NCBI GenBank assembly: GCA_964587525.1
Contig: CAZPLZ010000056.1
Span: 1-18,744 of the forward strand
DNA: 18,744 nucleotides
Origin: CAZPLZ01 sp964587525
GTDB taxonomy: Bacteria; Oederibacteriota; CAKKQC01
Direction of reading: 5' to 3'
The position numbers and the translations under genes were made by a program. The notes under the pieces were generated by a model that was not told where the DNA came from, did no database searches, and was given only the letters and a program-made list of their open reading frames with translations. This document shows, in pieces, positions 1-6,844 of this stretch (position 1 is the stretch's first letter; every line of letters begins with the position of its first letter).

Positions 1-2
1 GG

Positions 3-992
3 CAAGTCGTGGCGCCAGCGCCGGTAGGGACCCAGCCGGCTGCGGTGGCACCGGCCAGCCCGCAGGTGGTGACGCCGCCCGCGGTGCCCGCACCGATGGC
101 CCTGCACCAGGTTGAGGCTGCGCCAGTGGCGAGGCAAGCCGTGGCGCCAGCGCCGGTAGGGACCCAGCCGGCTGCGGTGGCACCGGCTAGCCCACAGGTG
201 GTGATGCCGCCCGCGGTGCCTGCACCGATGGCCCTGCACCAGGCTGAGGCTGCGCCAGTGGCGGGGCAAGTCGTGACGCCAGCGCCGGTAGGGCCCCAGC
301 CGACTGCGGTGGCACCGGCTGCACCACAGGCGGTGAATCAGGCTGCGGCGGTGGCACCGGCATCGCCCCAGGGAGCGAATCAGCCCGCCGGTGCACAGGC
401 TGCACCAGGGAATGGAAATATTTCAAGTACGTCCCCCGCACTAGGGGGCTTGAACACTGGTGAGAGCCGCGATAAGGTTTTGGTGCCGATGAGTCAGGGA
501 GCCGGGCAGAGCGGGGTGCCAGGGCAGATTCAGGTTCCGGATGCTTCACCGGTGCCCGCGGCGGTGCGGACGGCGATGGCGCAGATCGCCGATGAGGTTT
601 CCCGGGCTATGCGTGGCCCGGTGCGGGAGCTGACGCTCACCGTCGATGCAGGAAATCTGGGCCGGGTGGCGGTCAGGCTGGCTCAAACCGGCACGGGTGC
701 GGTGCGCGTGGAATTGGCAGCCGAAACTGTGCAGGCGGCGCGGAGCCTGCAGAGAGGGCTGACGGATCTTGCACAGGCGCTGGAGAGAAGGGAGGTGGCG
801 GTGGAGATCCCGCCGGTCGCGGTTGGGACCGCCGCGGATTTCACAGGCTCGAACCGGTCGCGGCCGCAGCCGCGGTGGTTCGAGCACCTGGGGGTCACGG
901 GTCAACCGAGACGTCCGGGCGGGCTTCAGATCGCCGGCGGTGCCCACGCGGCCTACGCGCGGTGGGACGCCATGGTGGATCTTTTGGCATGA
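3..992 (+). CDS. fliK: Flagellar hook-length control protein FliK, C-terminal part (5' end outside window)
   Basis: FliK is a secreted ruler that measures hook length and signals FlhB to switch export from hook to filament subunits. The reading frame is already open at base 3, and the repeat unit it carries is cut by the window edge, so the true start lies upstream; the GTG at 9 is an internal codon. The visible 330 residues have two parts. The first, about 150 residues, is Ala/Pro/Val-rich low complexity with a 44-residue tandem repeat, as expected for the extended ruler. The second, about residues 187 to 285, matches the conserved FliK C-terminal hook domain (LTVDAGNLGRVAVRL, then VRVELAAETVQAARSLQ and LTDLAQALERREVAVEI). 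The family usually has Pro where this has Ala, in the L-x-P-x-x-LG motif. It stops 34 bases before flgD. Identity is from domain pattern plus position before flgD and flgE. Confidence 0.9.
   Translation, partial: QVVAPAPVGTQPAAVAPASPQVVTPPAVPAPMALHQVEAAPVARQAVAPAPVGTQPAAVAPASPQVVMPPAVPAPMALHQAEAAPVAGQVVTPAPVGPQPTAVAPAAPQAVNQAAAVAPASPQGANQPAGAQAAPGNGNISSTSPALGGLNTGESRDKVLVPMSQGAGQSGVPGQIQVPDASPVPAAVRTAMAQIADEVSRAMRGPVRELTLTVDAGNLGRVAVRLAQTGTGAVRVELAAETVQAARSLQRGLTDLAQALERREVAVEIPPVAVGTAADFTGSNRSRPQPRWFEHLGVTGQPRRPGGLQIAGGAHAAYARWDAMVDLLA
9..340 (+). repeat. 132-base tandem repeat inside fliK
   Basis: Units begin at 9, 141 and 273, each opening with GTG(G/A)CGCCAGCGCCGGTAGG. Copies 1 (9-140) and 2 (141-272) differ at only 7 of 132 bases by hand alignment, and all 7 are transitions. 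Copy 3 keeps the first ~55 bases and then decays into shorter Ala/Pro-rich repeats such as GCGGTGGCACCGGC. The bases before 9 (CAAGTC) match the bases before unit 3, so the array probably continues upstream. The unit is in frame (44 codons), so copy number can change without breaking the gene. Confidence 0.95.
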
Positions 993-1026
993 GGGTTGTG
1001 TGGTTACACGAAGGAGGTGAACGAGG

Positions 1027-1410
1027 ATGGTAACACCGGTGGGAGTCTACGCGCAGTCGTTAGGCGAGTTCACAACGCAGGCGAATGGCCAGTTGGGGAA
1101 GGAGGATTTCCTCCAGATCCTGGTTCAGTCGATGAGGAACCAGGACCCGATCAACCCGGTTGACAACGGGGAGATGATCGCCCAGATGGCCACGTTCTCG
1201 ATGCTGGAGGCGATACTGAACATGAGTGACAGTTTCGTCTCACTGCAGTCGGTTACAATGCTGGGTAAAATTGTCAGGGCGACCACTAGTGACGGGTCGG
1301 TTCTCGAAGGCAGGGTCACGTCCGTGAACTTCAACAAAGGTGCCCCGATTCTCACGTTGGAGGACGGGTCAGTGGTCGCGATGAAAGACGTGTTCGAGGT
1401 GACGTTCTAA
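1027..1410 (+). CDS. flgD: Flagellar hook scaffolding protein FlgD, short form
   Basis: FlgD forms the temporary cap at the tip of the growing hook and promotes FlgE assembly outside the cell. The 127-residue product has the family signature LGKEDFLQILVQSMRNQDP at about residues 21 to 39, followed by INPVDNGEMIAQMATFSMLE. Its last ~50 residues (from MLGKIVRATTSDG) look like the Tudor-like half of the usual C-terminal region. The immunoglobulin-like insert that brings proteobacterial FlgD to ~220 residues is absent, as in Firmicutes. The ATG at 1027 follows a perfect AAGGAGGTGA at 1011-1020. A second AAGGAGG overlaps its stop codon and lies upstream of the next gene. Confidence 0.93.
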   Translation: MVTPVGVYAQSLGEFTTQANGQLGKEDFLQILVQSMRNQDPINPVDNGEMIAQMATFSMLEAILNMSDSFVSLQSVTMLGKIVRATTSDGSVLEGRVTSVNFNKGAPILTLEDGSVVAMKDVFEVTF

Positions 1411-1436
1411 GGAGGGGTGAGGAAGAGGATGCAAAG

Positions 1437-1829
1437 ATGGTCGAGCCGCTGAATCCTGCTGGCATTCCGCCGGTCGGGGGTCAGGGAGCCAACGCCGCCC
1501 AGGCGCCGGCCCGCCGGGACCCCACGGCCCCGTCGTTCGCCGAGGTTCTCCAGCAGCGACTGCTGCAGACGCAGGAGGGCGTCAAATTTTCTGCGCATGC
1601 GCAGGAGCGGATGAGGCTGCGGTCCATCGAGCTCTCGCCCGCCGACCTGACGAGGATCGACGAGGCGGTGAAGCGGGCGGCCGCGAAGGGGTCCCGGGAA
1701 TCGCTGCTGCTGTCTGACAAGGCGGCGTTTGTGGTGAGCGTGAAGAACCGGACCGTGATTACCGTTGTCGATCAGGCGCACATGAAGGAGAATGTGTTTA
1801 CAAATATCGACAGCGCGGTAATATTATAA
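1437..1829 (+). CDS. Small flagellar-operon protein (TIGR02530-like), function unknown
   Basis: This 130-residue protein resembles the conserved family annotated only as flagellar operon protein (TIGR02530), normally found between flgD and flgE in Firmicutes-type clusters, which is exactly its place here. The first ~45 residues are Pro/Ala-rich and probably disordered. The rest carries the recognisable core: VKFSAHAQERMRLRSI, then LTRIDEAVKRAAAKGSRESL, AFVVSVKNRTVITVVD and a C-terminal NVFTNIDSAVIL. No signal peptide or membrane helix is visible. The ATG at 1437 has a purine-rich AGAGGA about 7 bases upstream; the stronger AAGGAGG at 1409-1415 is too far for ideal use. The ATG at 1429 is out of frame and closes after seven codons. 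Family assignment is from memory of the conserved core; no biochemical role is established. Confidence 0.8.
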   Translation: MVEPLNPAGIPPVGGQGANAAQAPARRDPTAPSFAEVLQQRLLQTQEGVKFSAHAQERMRLRSIELSPADLTRIDEAVKRAAAKGSRESLLLSDKAAFVVSVKNRTVITVVDQAHMKENVFTNIDSAVIL

Positions 1830-1860
1830 AAGGGGCATAAGGCATGGTCACATATCTACC

Positions 1861-1897
1861 CTCACCCCGACCCTCTCCCGTATGCGGGCGAGGGAGT
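1861..1897. repeat. Palindromic intergenic repeat (REP-like)
   Basis: CCCTCTCCCG at 1871-1880 pairs with CGGGCGAGGG at 1885-1894 around a TATG loop (nine of ten pairs, one mismatch). It is preceded by CTCACCCCGA. This CCCTCACCCC-GACCCTCTCCCG-type sequence resembles a palindromic repeat seen between genes of many high-GC bacteria. Only one copy lies in the window, so dispersal in this genome is inferred. There is no T-tract, so it is not a classical terminator. Confidence 0.7.
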
Positions 1898-2065
1898 TGA
1901 AGAATAAGAGTTATGGACATTGGGCTTTGTGTAGTGGAATTTGAAACATCTCACGGTGGTCACTGTGGTCACCGCTGCCCGGGAAGCCGTTGGGCTGCTG
2001 GCAGGCATTCCACGGTGATGCTGTGAACAACCAAGGCTGGACCTCTTTGTGAGGGGGCCTTGCAC

Positions 2066-2091
2066 CTCTCGCCGACGTAGAGAGGCGAGAG
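2066..2091 (+). promoter_or_regulatory. Hairpin just upstream of the flgE ribosome binding site
   Basis: CTCTCGCC (2066-2073) and GGCGAGAG (2084-2091) form a perfect 8-base-pair stem with a 10-base loop. It ends 9 bases before AAAGGAGGT (2101-2109), which precedes the flgE ATG at 2118. It lacks a T-run. A role in mRNA stability, or in setting hook-protein output apart from flgD, is an inference. Confidence 0.55.
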
Positions 2092-2117
2092 CATATTGAC
2101 AAAGGAGGTCAACAACC

Positions 2118-4346
2118 ATGGCTATGGTGAGTAGCTTGTTTACCGCTATCTCTGGGATGCGGAATCACCAGACGCTGCTGGATGTGATCGCTAATAACGT
2201 TGCGAACACGAACACCATCGGCTTCAAGTCGGGACGTGTTCAGTTCGCCGATTTGCTCAGTCAGACGGTGTCGACCGCAGTCGGGTCGGACCCGTTGAGC
2301 AACCGAGGGGGGATCAACCCCGTCCAGATAGGGTTGGGAGGCACGGTAGCGTCCATTGACACGATCTTTTCGCAGGGGACGCTGCAGGTCACAAACAACC
2401 CCACTGATATGGCGATCGCGGGAGATGGGTTTTTCGCAGTGAAGTCGGGCGCGGAGACGTTGTACACGCGCGCGGGCGGCTTTAGCTTTGACTCGGCCGG
2501 GCGACTGGTCGATGCAAGTGGCGGGCTCGTGCAGGGGTGGACGGCGGAAGCGCCGACCAAAGTGGATGGCTCGATCGATCCGCTGTCGAAGAAGGCGGTC
2601 GATTCAAGCAACACGACGAACATCGACAACATCACGATCAACAGCGGGGCGACGATGCAGGCGCAGGAGACGCGGAGGATTGAGCTGGCTGGCAGCCTGG
2701 ATGCGGGTGCGACCGCCGCGAACCTGGGCAACTCGGGTGGGTTGCCGGGCACCACGTCGATCACGGTATACGATGGTGCTACTGATATTCGATACGATTA
2801 CATCGTCGGGCAGCACCAGACCGAGTTCACCGTGTTTGACTCGCTGGGGAACGCACACACTCTGACAGCGACGTTCACGAACCTCAGCGGTACACAGATC
2901 CCGGATGCGTTTACGGGTGAAGTGTACGCGAACAACACCTGGGCTTGGACCGTGGACACGGATCCGAACGATCAGACCGTTCACCTCGCGCTGGACAACA
3001 CAGTCTTTGTGGATCCCAATGATCCCAACGCGCATACTCGTGCGTCCAGCAGCGGGTTGATTCATTTCAGCAATAACGGATCGCTGGACTGGGCCTCGTA
3101 CGGGGACCGGAATGCCGAGCATTTTGGAACCTTGGATCGAAATCCTGCCATCGTAACTGATGATTTGCCCAATGATCCGACCATCCCTGGCGGTAACCCG
3201 CAGGGAGCTGGCGGGATATGGGCGGACATCGCCGATGCCGATGTGCTGGATGGTTCCACGATCGGTTTTGGGGGGCGGATATTAAACACGATAACTGGGG
3301 TTGAGAGTGATCGTATCCGTACGGGAGGCTTTTTCCTCGGGGGAACTGGATCAGCCGACTCGACCTTTGAAACTATTGGGACTGTCGCCTCCCAAGGGTT
3401 CTTCAACGATGGGTATGACAATGAGGCGCCGTTTGCGCTGGCGAAACTTCCCATCGTGCTGGTCTTTGAGAATGTGGGTGCTGCTCCCGCAGCGGGAGGG
3501 CCTACGGCTTCCCCGCCGACCGGTACCTCGGCAGGACAGCGCGTGGAGGCTGCTGACAACTTCGGCACCCCACTCGTTAACCTCGCCGGTGACCCAATTC
3601 CAGGGATTAACGTTGCCGGAAGCGGGACGATCGAGGACTGGTTCGTGCAGACGTTTGAGATTGATTTCGGGACCGTCAGCACGATTACCGCGGCTGACTT
3701 TGACCGCCGTGACACCGGCATTGGGGCCGAGCCACTGCCCTTGGTCGAAACTGGGGCGCCCGCAGAAAATGACGGGGCGCACGCTGGCGAAGACTCGACG
3801 ACCACTCTGGTCCCCAACAAGGACAACGGTCACGAGTTCCCGTGGGACCCACGGGTACTCAGCAGGAATGACGGTCAGCGGGATGGTGTCACGCAGGACG
3901 TGACCGGTGAGTTCCAGCTCATCGCCGGGGTCAACACGTATGTCCCGAATTTCACGCTGTTCATGCGTGATCAGGACGGGTTCACGCAGGGCGTCCTCCA
4001 GTCCGTTCAAGTGACCGCCGATGGGACGATCGTTGGGGCGTTCACGAACGGAGAGACCCAGGATCTCGCTCAGGTCGCCATTGCGACCTTTGAGAATCCA
4101 GGCGGGTTGGCCAAGGTGGGTGGAGTCCACTTTGCCACGACATCCAACTCTGGCTTTGCGAACCTCGGCACCGCGCTGTCGGGTGGCCGCGGCTCGGTGG
4201 TCGGAGGGGCCTTGGAGCAGAGCAACGTGGATCTGGCCAAGGAGCTTACGGACATGATCATCGCGCAGCGCGGATTCGAGGTCAACGCGCGACTGGTCAC
4301 CACGTCGGACCGTATTTTGGATACGCTGGTTAACTTGGGCCGGTAA
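2118..4346 (+). CDS. flgE: Flagellar hook protein FlgE, enlarged
   Basis: FlgE polymerises into the hook, the universal joint between rod and filament. The N terminus has the rod/hook D0 signature (SLFTAISGMRNHQTLLDVIANNVANTNTIGFK, residues ~5 to 36). Next come the typical TDMAIAGDGFFAV and LYTRAGGFSFDSAGRLV segments (~97 to 140). The C terminus has LEQSNVDLAKELTDMIIAQRGFEVNARL and ends DRILDTLVNLGR. Both ends are helical, export-competent regions with no signal peptide. At 742 residues it is much longer than the ~400 residues of Salmonella FlgE. The extra length is a central Asp/Asn/Gly/Thr-rich region (~330 to 600), probably surface-exposed domains. The ATG at 2118 follows AAAGGAGGT at ideal spacing; ATG at 2124 is a less likely alternative. 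It closes the first transcription block, with a terminator 27 bases after the stop. Confidence 0.95.
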   Translation: MAMVSSLFTAISGMRNHQTLLDVIANNVANTNTIGFKSGRVQFADLLSQTVSTAVGSDPLSNRGGINPVQIGLGGTVASIDTIFSQGTLQVTNNPTDMAIAGDGFFAVKSGAETLYTRAGGFSFDSAGRLVDASGGLVQGWTAEAPTKVDGSIDPLSKKAVDSSNTTNIDNITINSGATMQAQETRRIELAGSLDAGATAANLGNSGGLPGTTSITVYDGATDIRYDYIVGQHQTEFTVFDSLGNAHTLTATFTNLSGTQIPDAFTGEVYANNTWAWTVDTDPNDQTVHLALDNTVFVDPNDPNAHTRASSSGLIHFSNNGSLDWASYGDRNAEHFGTLDRNPAIVTDDLPNDPTIPGGNPQGAGGIWADIADADVLDGSTIGFGGRILNTITGVESDRIRTGGFFLGGTGSADSTFETIGTVASQGFFNDGYDNEAPFALAKLPIVLVFENVGAAPAAGGPTASPPTGTSAGQRVEAADNFGTPLVNLAGDPIPGINVAGSGTIEDWFVQTFEIDFGTVSTITAADFDRRDTGIGAEPLPLVETGAPAENDGAHAGEDSTTTLVPNKDNGHEFPWDPRVLSRNDGQRDGVTQDVTGEFQLIAGVNTYVPNFTLFMRDQDGFTQGVLQSVQVTADGTIVGAFTNGETQDLAQVAIATFENPGGLAKVGGVHFATTSNSGFANLGTALSGGRGSVVGGALEQSNVDLAKELTDMIIAQRGFEVNARLVTTSDRILDTLVNLGR

Positions 4347-4372
4347 CGGCGTTCAGTAAGCCAGTCGTAAGG

Positions 4373-4427
4373 GAATGAAAGGGGTCCGGGGGCGCTTGGT
4401 GCACCCGGACCCCGCATTCTTTCTTTT
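4373..4427 (+). terminator. Rho-independent terminator after flgE
   Basis: GGGGTCCGGG (4381-4390) pairs perfectly with CCCGGACCCC (4404-4413). Flanking GAATG (4373-4377) and CATTC (4415-4419) can extend the stem across a small internal loop. The T-rich tract TTCTTTCTTTT (4417-4427) follows. It should end transcription from the fliK-flgD-flgE block. Confidence 0.88.
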
Positions 4428-4436
4428 GGTGGGGGA

Positions 4437-4505
4437 TTGACAAGGGTTTTGTGCAGAGGTTGACAACGGTTTTATACAGGTGTTGAGAATTTGGATGAGC
4501 TGTGA
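4437..4505 (+). repeat. Three 23-base units beginning TTGA(C/G)A, upstream of flbD
   Basis: Units start at 4437, 4460 and 4483. Units 1 and 2 match at 18 of 23 positions (TTGACAA.GGTTTT.T.CAG); unit 3 keeps TTGAGAA and then diverges. The 23-base period equals the distance from the start of a -35 box to the start of a -10 box with a 17-base spacer. The array is much more AT-rich than the genes around it. It could be a duplicated promoter or a regulator-binding array about two DNA turns in period. Confidence 0.75.
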
Positions 4506-4511
4506 TATGAA
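4483..4511 (+). promoter_or_regulatory. Predicted sigma-70-type promoter for the flbD-mot-fli-flh block
   Basis: TTGAGA (4483-4488) and TATGAA (4506-4511) are separated by 17 bases. A TG one base before the -10 (TGATATGAA) gives an extended -10. The -35 has 5 of 6 and the -10 has 4 of 6 consensus bases. Transcription would start near 4518, leaving about 15 bases of leader before the flbD ATG. It lies right after a terminator, where a new promoter is expected. Confidence 0.55.
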
Positions 4512-4532
4512 TGAAATCATAAGAAATATGAG

Positions 4533-4736
4533 ATGATCAAGGTGACCAGGCTGAACCAGCGAGAACTTGTTGTGAACTCGGACCTCATTGAATTTCTGGA
4601 GGCCACACCTGAGACGATTATCTCCATGACGACGGGAAAGAAGATTGTGGTGAAAGAGCCAGTGGAAGAAGTGTTGCGCCGTATCGTGGACTTCCGTCGC
4701 CGGATCCTGCCGGTCGTAAAACCGGTGGCCAACTGA
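4533..4736 (+). CDS. flbD: FlbD/SwrD-family flagellar protein
   Basis: This 67-residue protein matches the small FlbD family (PF06289; SwrD of Bacillus subtilis), located between flgE and motA or fliL in Firmicutes and spirochaetes. Family pattern: MIKVTRLNQRELVVNSDLIE, then EATPETIISMTTGKKIVVKE and a C-terminal helix VEEVLRRIVDFRRRIL. In B. subtilis SwrD raises motor torque, which suits its place directly before motAB. It is cytoplasmic with no signal. No good Shine-Dalgarno precedes the ATG at 4533 (AAGAAATATGAG), and with the predicted start site the leader would be very short. It is the first gene of the second block. Confidence 0.92.
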   Translation: MIKVTRLNQRELVVNSDLIEFLEATPETIISMTTGKKIVVKEPVEEVLRRIVDFRRRILPVVKPVAN

Positions 4737-4770
4737 CTCGAATGGTTTCCTTAAGGAGGATGTACGCAGC

Positions 4771-5595
4771 ATGGATTTAGCAACCGTCATCGGACTTTGC
4801 TTAGGATGGGGCGGGCTGATGCTGGCTTGGTTTGTCGCGGGCGGCCACTTTATCCAACTCTGGTCGCTGGATGCCTTTTTCATCGTGATGATAGGCACGC
4901 TGGGTGCCACCATGATCTCCTACCCATTGTCCACGCTGGGCAACGGCGTCAATGTGGCGAAGAACGCGTTCTTCACGAGGGAGATTGACTTCATGGGGAC
5001 CATCCAGACCCTGGTGGGCTTCTCGACCAAGGCGCGCAAGGAAGGCTTGCTGGGACTGGAAGACGATGTCAACCAGCTCGACGACCAGTTTCTGAAGAAC
5101 GGGATGCAAATGGTCGTGGACGGCACCGATATCGAGCTTGTCCGGAATATCATGGAGACTGACCTGGCCTTTCTGGAAGCCCGGCACAAGCAAGGCGGGG
5201 AGCTTTGGTCCACCGCGGGAGGTTTTGCCCCAACCCTGGGCGTGGTCGGGGCCGTGATGGGGCTGATCCACGTCCTGGCCAACGTCGGCGAGGACATCAG
5301 CCAGATGCTGCGAGGGGTGGCAACGGCGTTTGTGGCTACATTTTACGGGATTGGCACGGCCAACCTGATTTATCTCCCCATCGCCAACAAGCTGAAATTC
5401 CGCAGTGAGGAAGAAATCTTGTTGCGCCAGGTCATGATCGAGGGCGTGTGTTCGATCTCAGCTGGCGACAACCCGCGCATCTTGGAGGACAAGCTCAAAG
5501 CCTTCCTGCCGCCCAAATACAAGCAGATGACGATTTCAGCCAAGCCCGCAGCCGGCGCCGTGCAAGAGGAGCCCGCGGCCGCGGCGGGCAGGTAA
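4771..5595 (+). CDS. motA: Flagellar stator protein MotA
   Basis: MotA is the inner-membrane stator subunit that, with MotB, passes ions and pushes on FliG. The 274-residue product has four membrane segments: ~2-24, ~32-52, and the pair within ~146-215. The cytoplasmic loop contains RKEGLLGLE, with the Arg and Glu equivalent to the charged torque residues. Key C-terminal motifs are APTLGVVGAVMGLIHVL and AFVATFYGIGTANLIYLPIANKLK, each with its conserved proline. The ATG at 4771 follows AAGGAGGA (4753-4760). motB begins 6 bases after the stop. The sequence does not settle whether protons or sodium ions are used. Confidence 0.95.
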   Translation: MDLATVIGLCLGWGGLMLAWFVAGGHFIQLWSLDAFFIVMIGTLGATMISYPLSTLGNGVNVAKNAFFTREIDFMGTIQTLVGFSTKARKEGLLGLEDDVNQLDDQFLKNGMQMVVDGTDIELVRNIMETDLAFLEARHKQGGELWSTAGGFAPTLGVVGAVMGLIHVLANVGEDISQMLRGVATAFVATFYGIGTANLIYLPIANKLKFRSEEEILLRQVMIEGVCSISAGDNPRILEDKLKAFLPPKYKQMTISAKPAAGAVQEEPAAAAGR

Positions 5596-5601
5596 TCGGA
5601 G

Positions 5602-6327
5602 ATGCCCAAGTTCAAGAAAGAGGAGAAGCACAATGAGATGACGGGGATGATGCGCTGGCTCTTGACCTACGCCGACCTCGTCACGCTGCTCCTGATCGTG
5701 TTCATCGTCCTGTACTCAATATCGGTGCAGGACGCGGATAAATTCAAAATACTCGCCCGGTACATGCGAGCTGCATTCGGAGGCGTCCTCCAGCAAGGCC
5801 CCACCTTTCTGCCAGGCCAGGGCGACCGGATCATCCCTGACTTGTTTCAGAAAGTCTCCGCGGCCGTGGAATCTTACCAGGATGGCACCGGGGAGGAGCG
5901 CGCCCAGGTGTTTCAAGATGAGCGCGGGATTGTGGTGCGTCTCATGACCGACAACGTGTTGTTTGACAGCGGCAGCGTGGAGCTGAATGGTGAGATGAAA
6001 GGGCTCCTGGACGCGCTCGGCACGCCGCTGAAGGAATCCAAGCTGCAGATTCTTGTGGAAGGGCATACGGATGACCGGCCGGTGAAGGGCGGCAGGAGGT
6101 ACGTGGACAACATGGAGTTGTCCACCCTGCGTGCGAGCAAGGTGGTCCGGTACTTGGCTGAGTCCGGAAAGGTCCCGCCGCGGAGGCTGTCCGCGGCCGG
6201 CTACGCCGAGTACCACCCGGTGGTGCCTAATCGAGATGCGGCGTCGCGCCGCCGTAACCGCCGCATTGACATTGTTATTTTAAAAGGCAACGCGTCCTCG
6301 GCCGCCGGCCAGTCTTCCGCCTCATAA
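5602..6327 (+). CDS. motB: Flagellar stator protein MotB
   Basis: MotB is the stator partner that carries the ion-binding aspartate and anchors the stator to peptidoglycan. A short basic N terminus is followed by one membrane helix, WLLTYADLVTLLLIVFIVLY (residues 19-38), with Asp25 in the position of the essential ion-binding Asp. A periplasmic linker leads to an OmpA-type domain (~125-235): LVEGHTDDRPV, LSTLRASKVVRYL, RRLSAAGYAEYHPV and RRRNRRIDIVIL. The length of 241 is typical. The start ATG is 6 bases after motA with only a weak GGAG, which suggests translational coupling. Confidence 0.95.
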   Translation: MPKFKKEEKHNEMTGMMRWLLTYADLVTLLLIVFIVLYSISVQDADKFKILARYMRAAFGGVLQQGPTFLPGQGDRIIPDLFQKVSAAVESYQDGTGEERAQVFQDERGIVVRLMTDNVLFDSGSVELNGEMKGLLDALGTPLKESKLQILVEGHTDDRPVKGGRRYVDNMELSTLRASKVVRYLAESGKVPPRRLSAAGYAEYHPVVPNRDAASRRRNRRIDIVILKGNASSAAGQSSAS

Positions 6328-6339
6328 CGGAGCAAGGAC

Positions 6340-6831
6340 TTGGCGGCTCCCTTAACACCCGAAGAAAAAAAACAGCGCCGGTTGCTTTCGACCGTCATCA
6401 CGCTGAACGTGATGACCGTCGTTCTGCTCTTAGGTGGCTTTGCGCTGGGGGTGTCGGCGATGATGACGAAACTCAACCCCAAGCCCGAGGCCAGAGATGA
6501 ACACGCGCTGCCAGGTCCCTCGCTGGAGATCTATAACCAGATCTATAACTTAGGCGAGCCCAACCGCTACATGAAAATGACCATGGAGCTTGAGCTGAGC
6601 ACAGAGGGCCAGGACGAGGAAGGGATGCTGTCGTTTCAGGAAGAGGTCAGGAAGCGGGAGCCGCAGATCCGGGATCTGATCATCGGCGAGATCAGCGGTA
6701 AGACCTACCGTGAGGTCAGCACCCGTGCTGGCAAGGAGCAGCTCAAAGAGGAGCTCCGGCTGAAGATCAACTCGATCCTCTCACGCGGGGAGTTGAGGGA
6801 AGTCCTCTTCACGCATTTCGCGGTGCAGTAA
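6340..6831 (+). CDS. fliL: Flagellar basal-body protein FliL, copy 1
   Basis: FliL is a single-pass inner-membrane protein whose periplasmic domain rings and supports the MotAB stator. This 163-residue copy has a short Lys-rich cytoplasmic start, one membrane helix at ~18-42 and a periplasmic domain with YNLGEPNRYMKMTMELEL, REPQIRDLIIGEISGKTY and LKINSILSRGELREVLF, ending FTHFAVQ. It starts with TTG at 6340 behind GGAGCAAGGA, 12 bases after motB. Over the last 107 residues it matches copy 2 at about 67 positions and copy 3 at about 56 (hand alignment, no gaps). Confidence 0.9.
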   Translation: MAAPLTPEEKKQRRLLSTVITLNVMTVVLLLGGFALGVSAMMTKLNPKPEARDEHALPGPSLEIYNQIYNLGEPNRYMKMTMELELSTEGQDEEGMLSFQEEVRKREPQIRDLIIGEISGKTYREVSTRAGKEQLKEELRLKINSILSRGELREVLFTHFAVQ

Positions 6832-6844
6832 TGGAGGACGTGCA

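Larger units (their letters stand above)
1830..2117. other. 288-base non-coding gap before flgE
   Basis: No convincing gene is present on either strand; the short minus-strand frames here have no family features. The gap holds a dispersed-repeat-like hairpin (1861-1897), a 7-base direct repeat TGGTCAC at 1957-1963 and 1966-1972, and a second hairpin (2066-2091) followed by a perfect ribosome binding site AAAGGAGGT at 2101-2109. I see no clear sigma-28 or sigma-54 promoter. It is much longer than any other gap in the window and its base composition is less GC-skewed in places (1895-1950). Confidence 0.7.

Noticed and set aside
9..340. fliK tandem units as a CRISPR array or mobile element
   Set aside because: Units are contiguous without spacers, in frame, and encode ruler-type Pro/Ala sequence.
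1827..1850. Possible sigma-28 promoter (TAAA box) after the small operon gene
   Set aside because: No GCCGATAA-like -10 is found at about 15 bases, so there is no support.
1862..2119. Short minus-strand frames (85 and 63 codons) in the gap before flgE
   Set aside because: No ribosome binding site or family pattern; they run through the palindromic repeat and hairpin.
3062..3826. Minus-strand frame inside flgE
   Set aside because: It is Ser/Pro-rich and has no recognisable domain, while the plus-strand flgE frame is continuous with conserved ends.
4437..4505. 23-base units as a CRISPR array
   Set aside because: There are no spacers between units, only three units, and the last is degenerate.
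4748..4757. TCCTTAAGGA palindrome overlapping the motA ribosome binding site
   Set aside because: It is a perfect palindrome with no loop, so it cannot form a useful RNA hairpin, and AAGGAGGA explains the right half. A chance occurrence is adequate.
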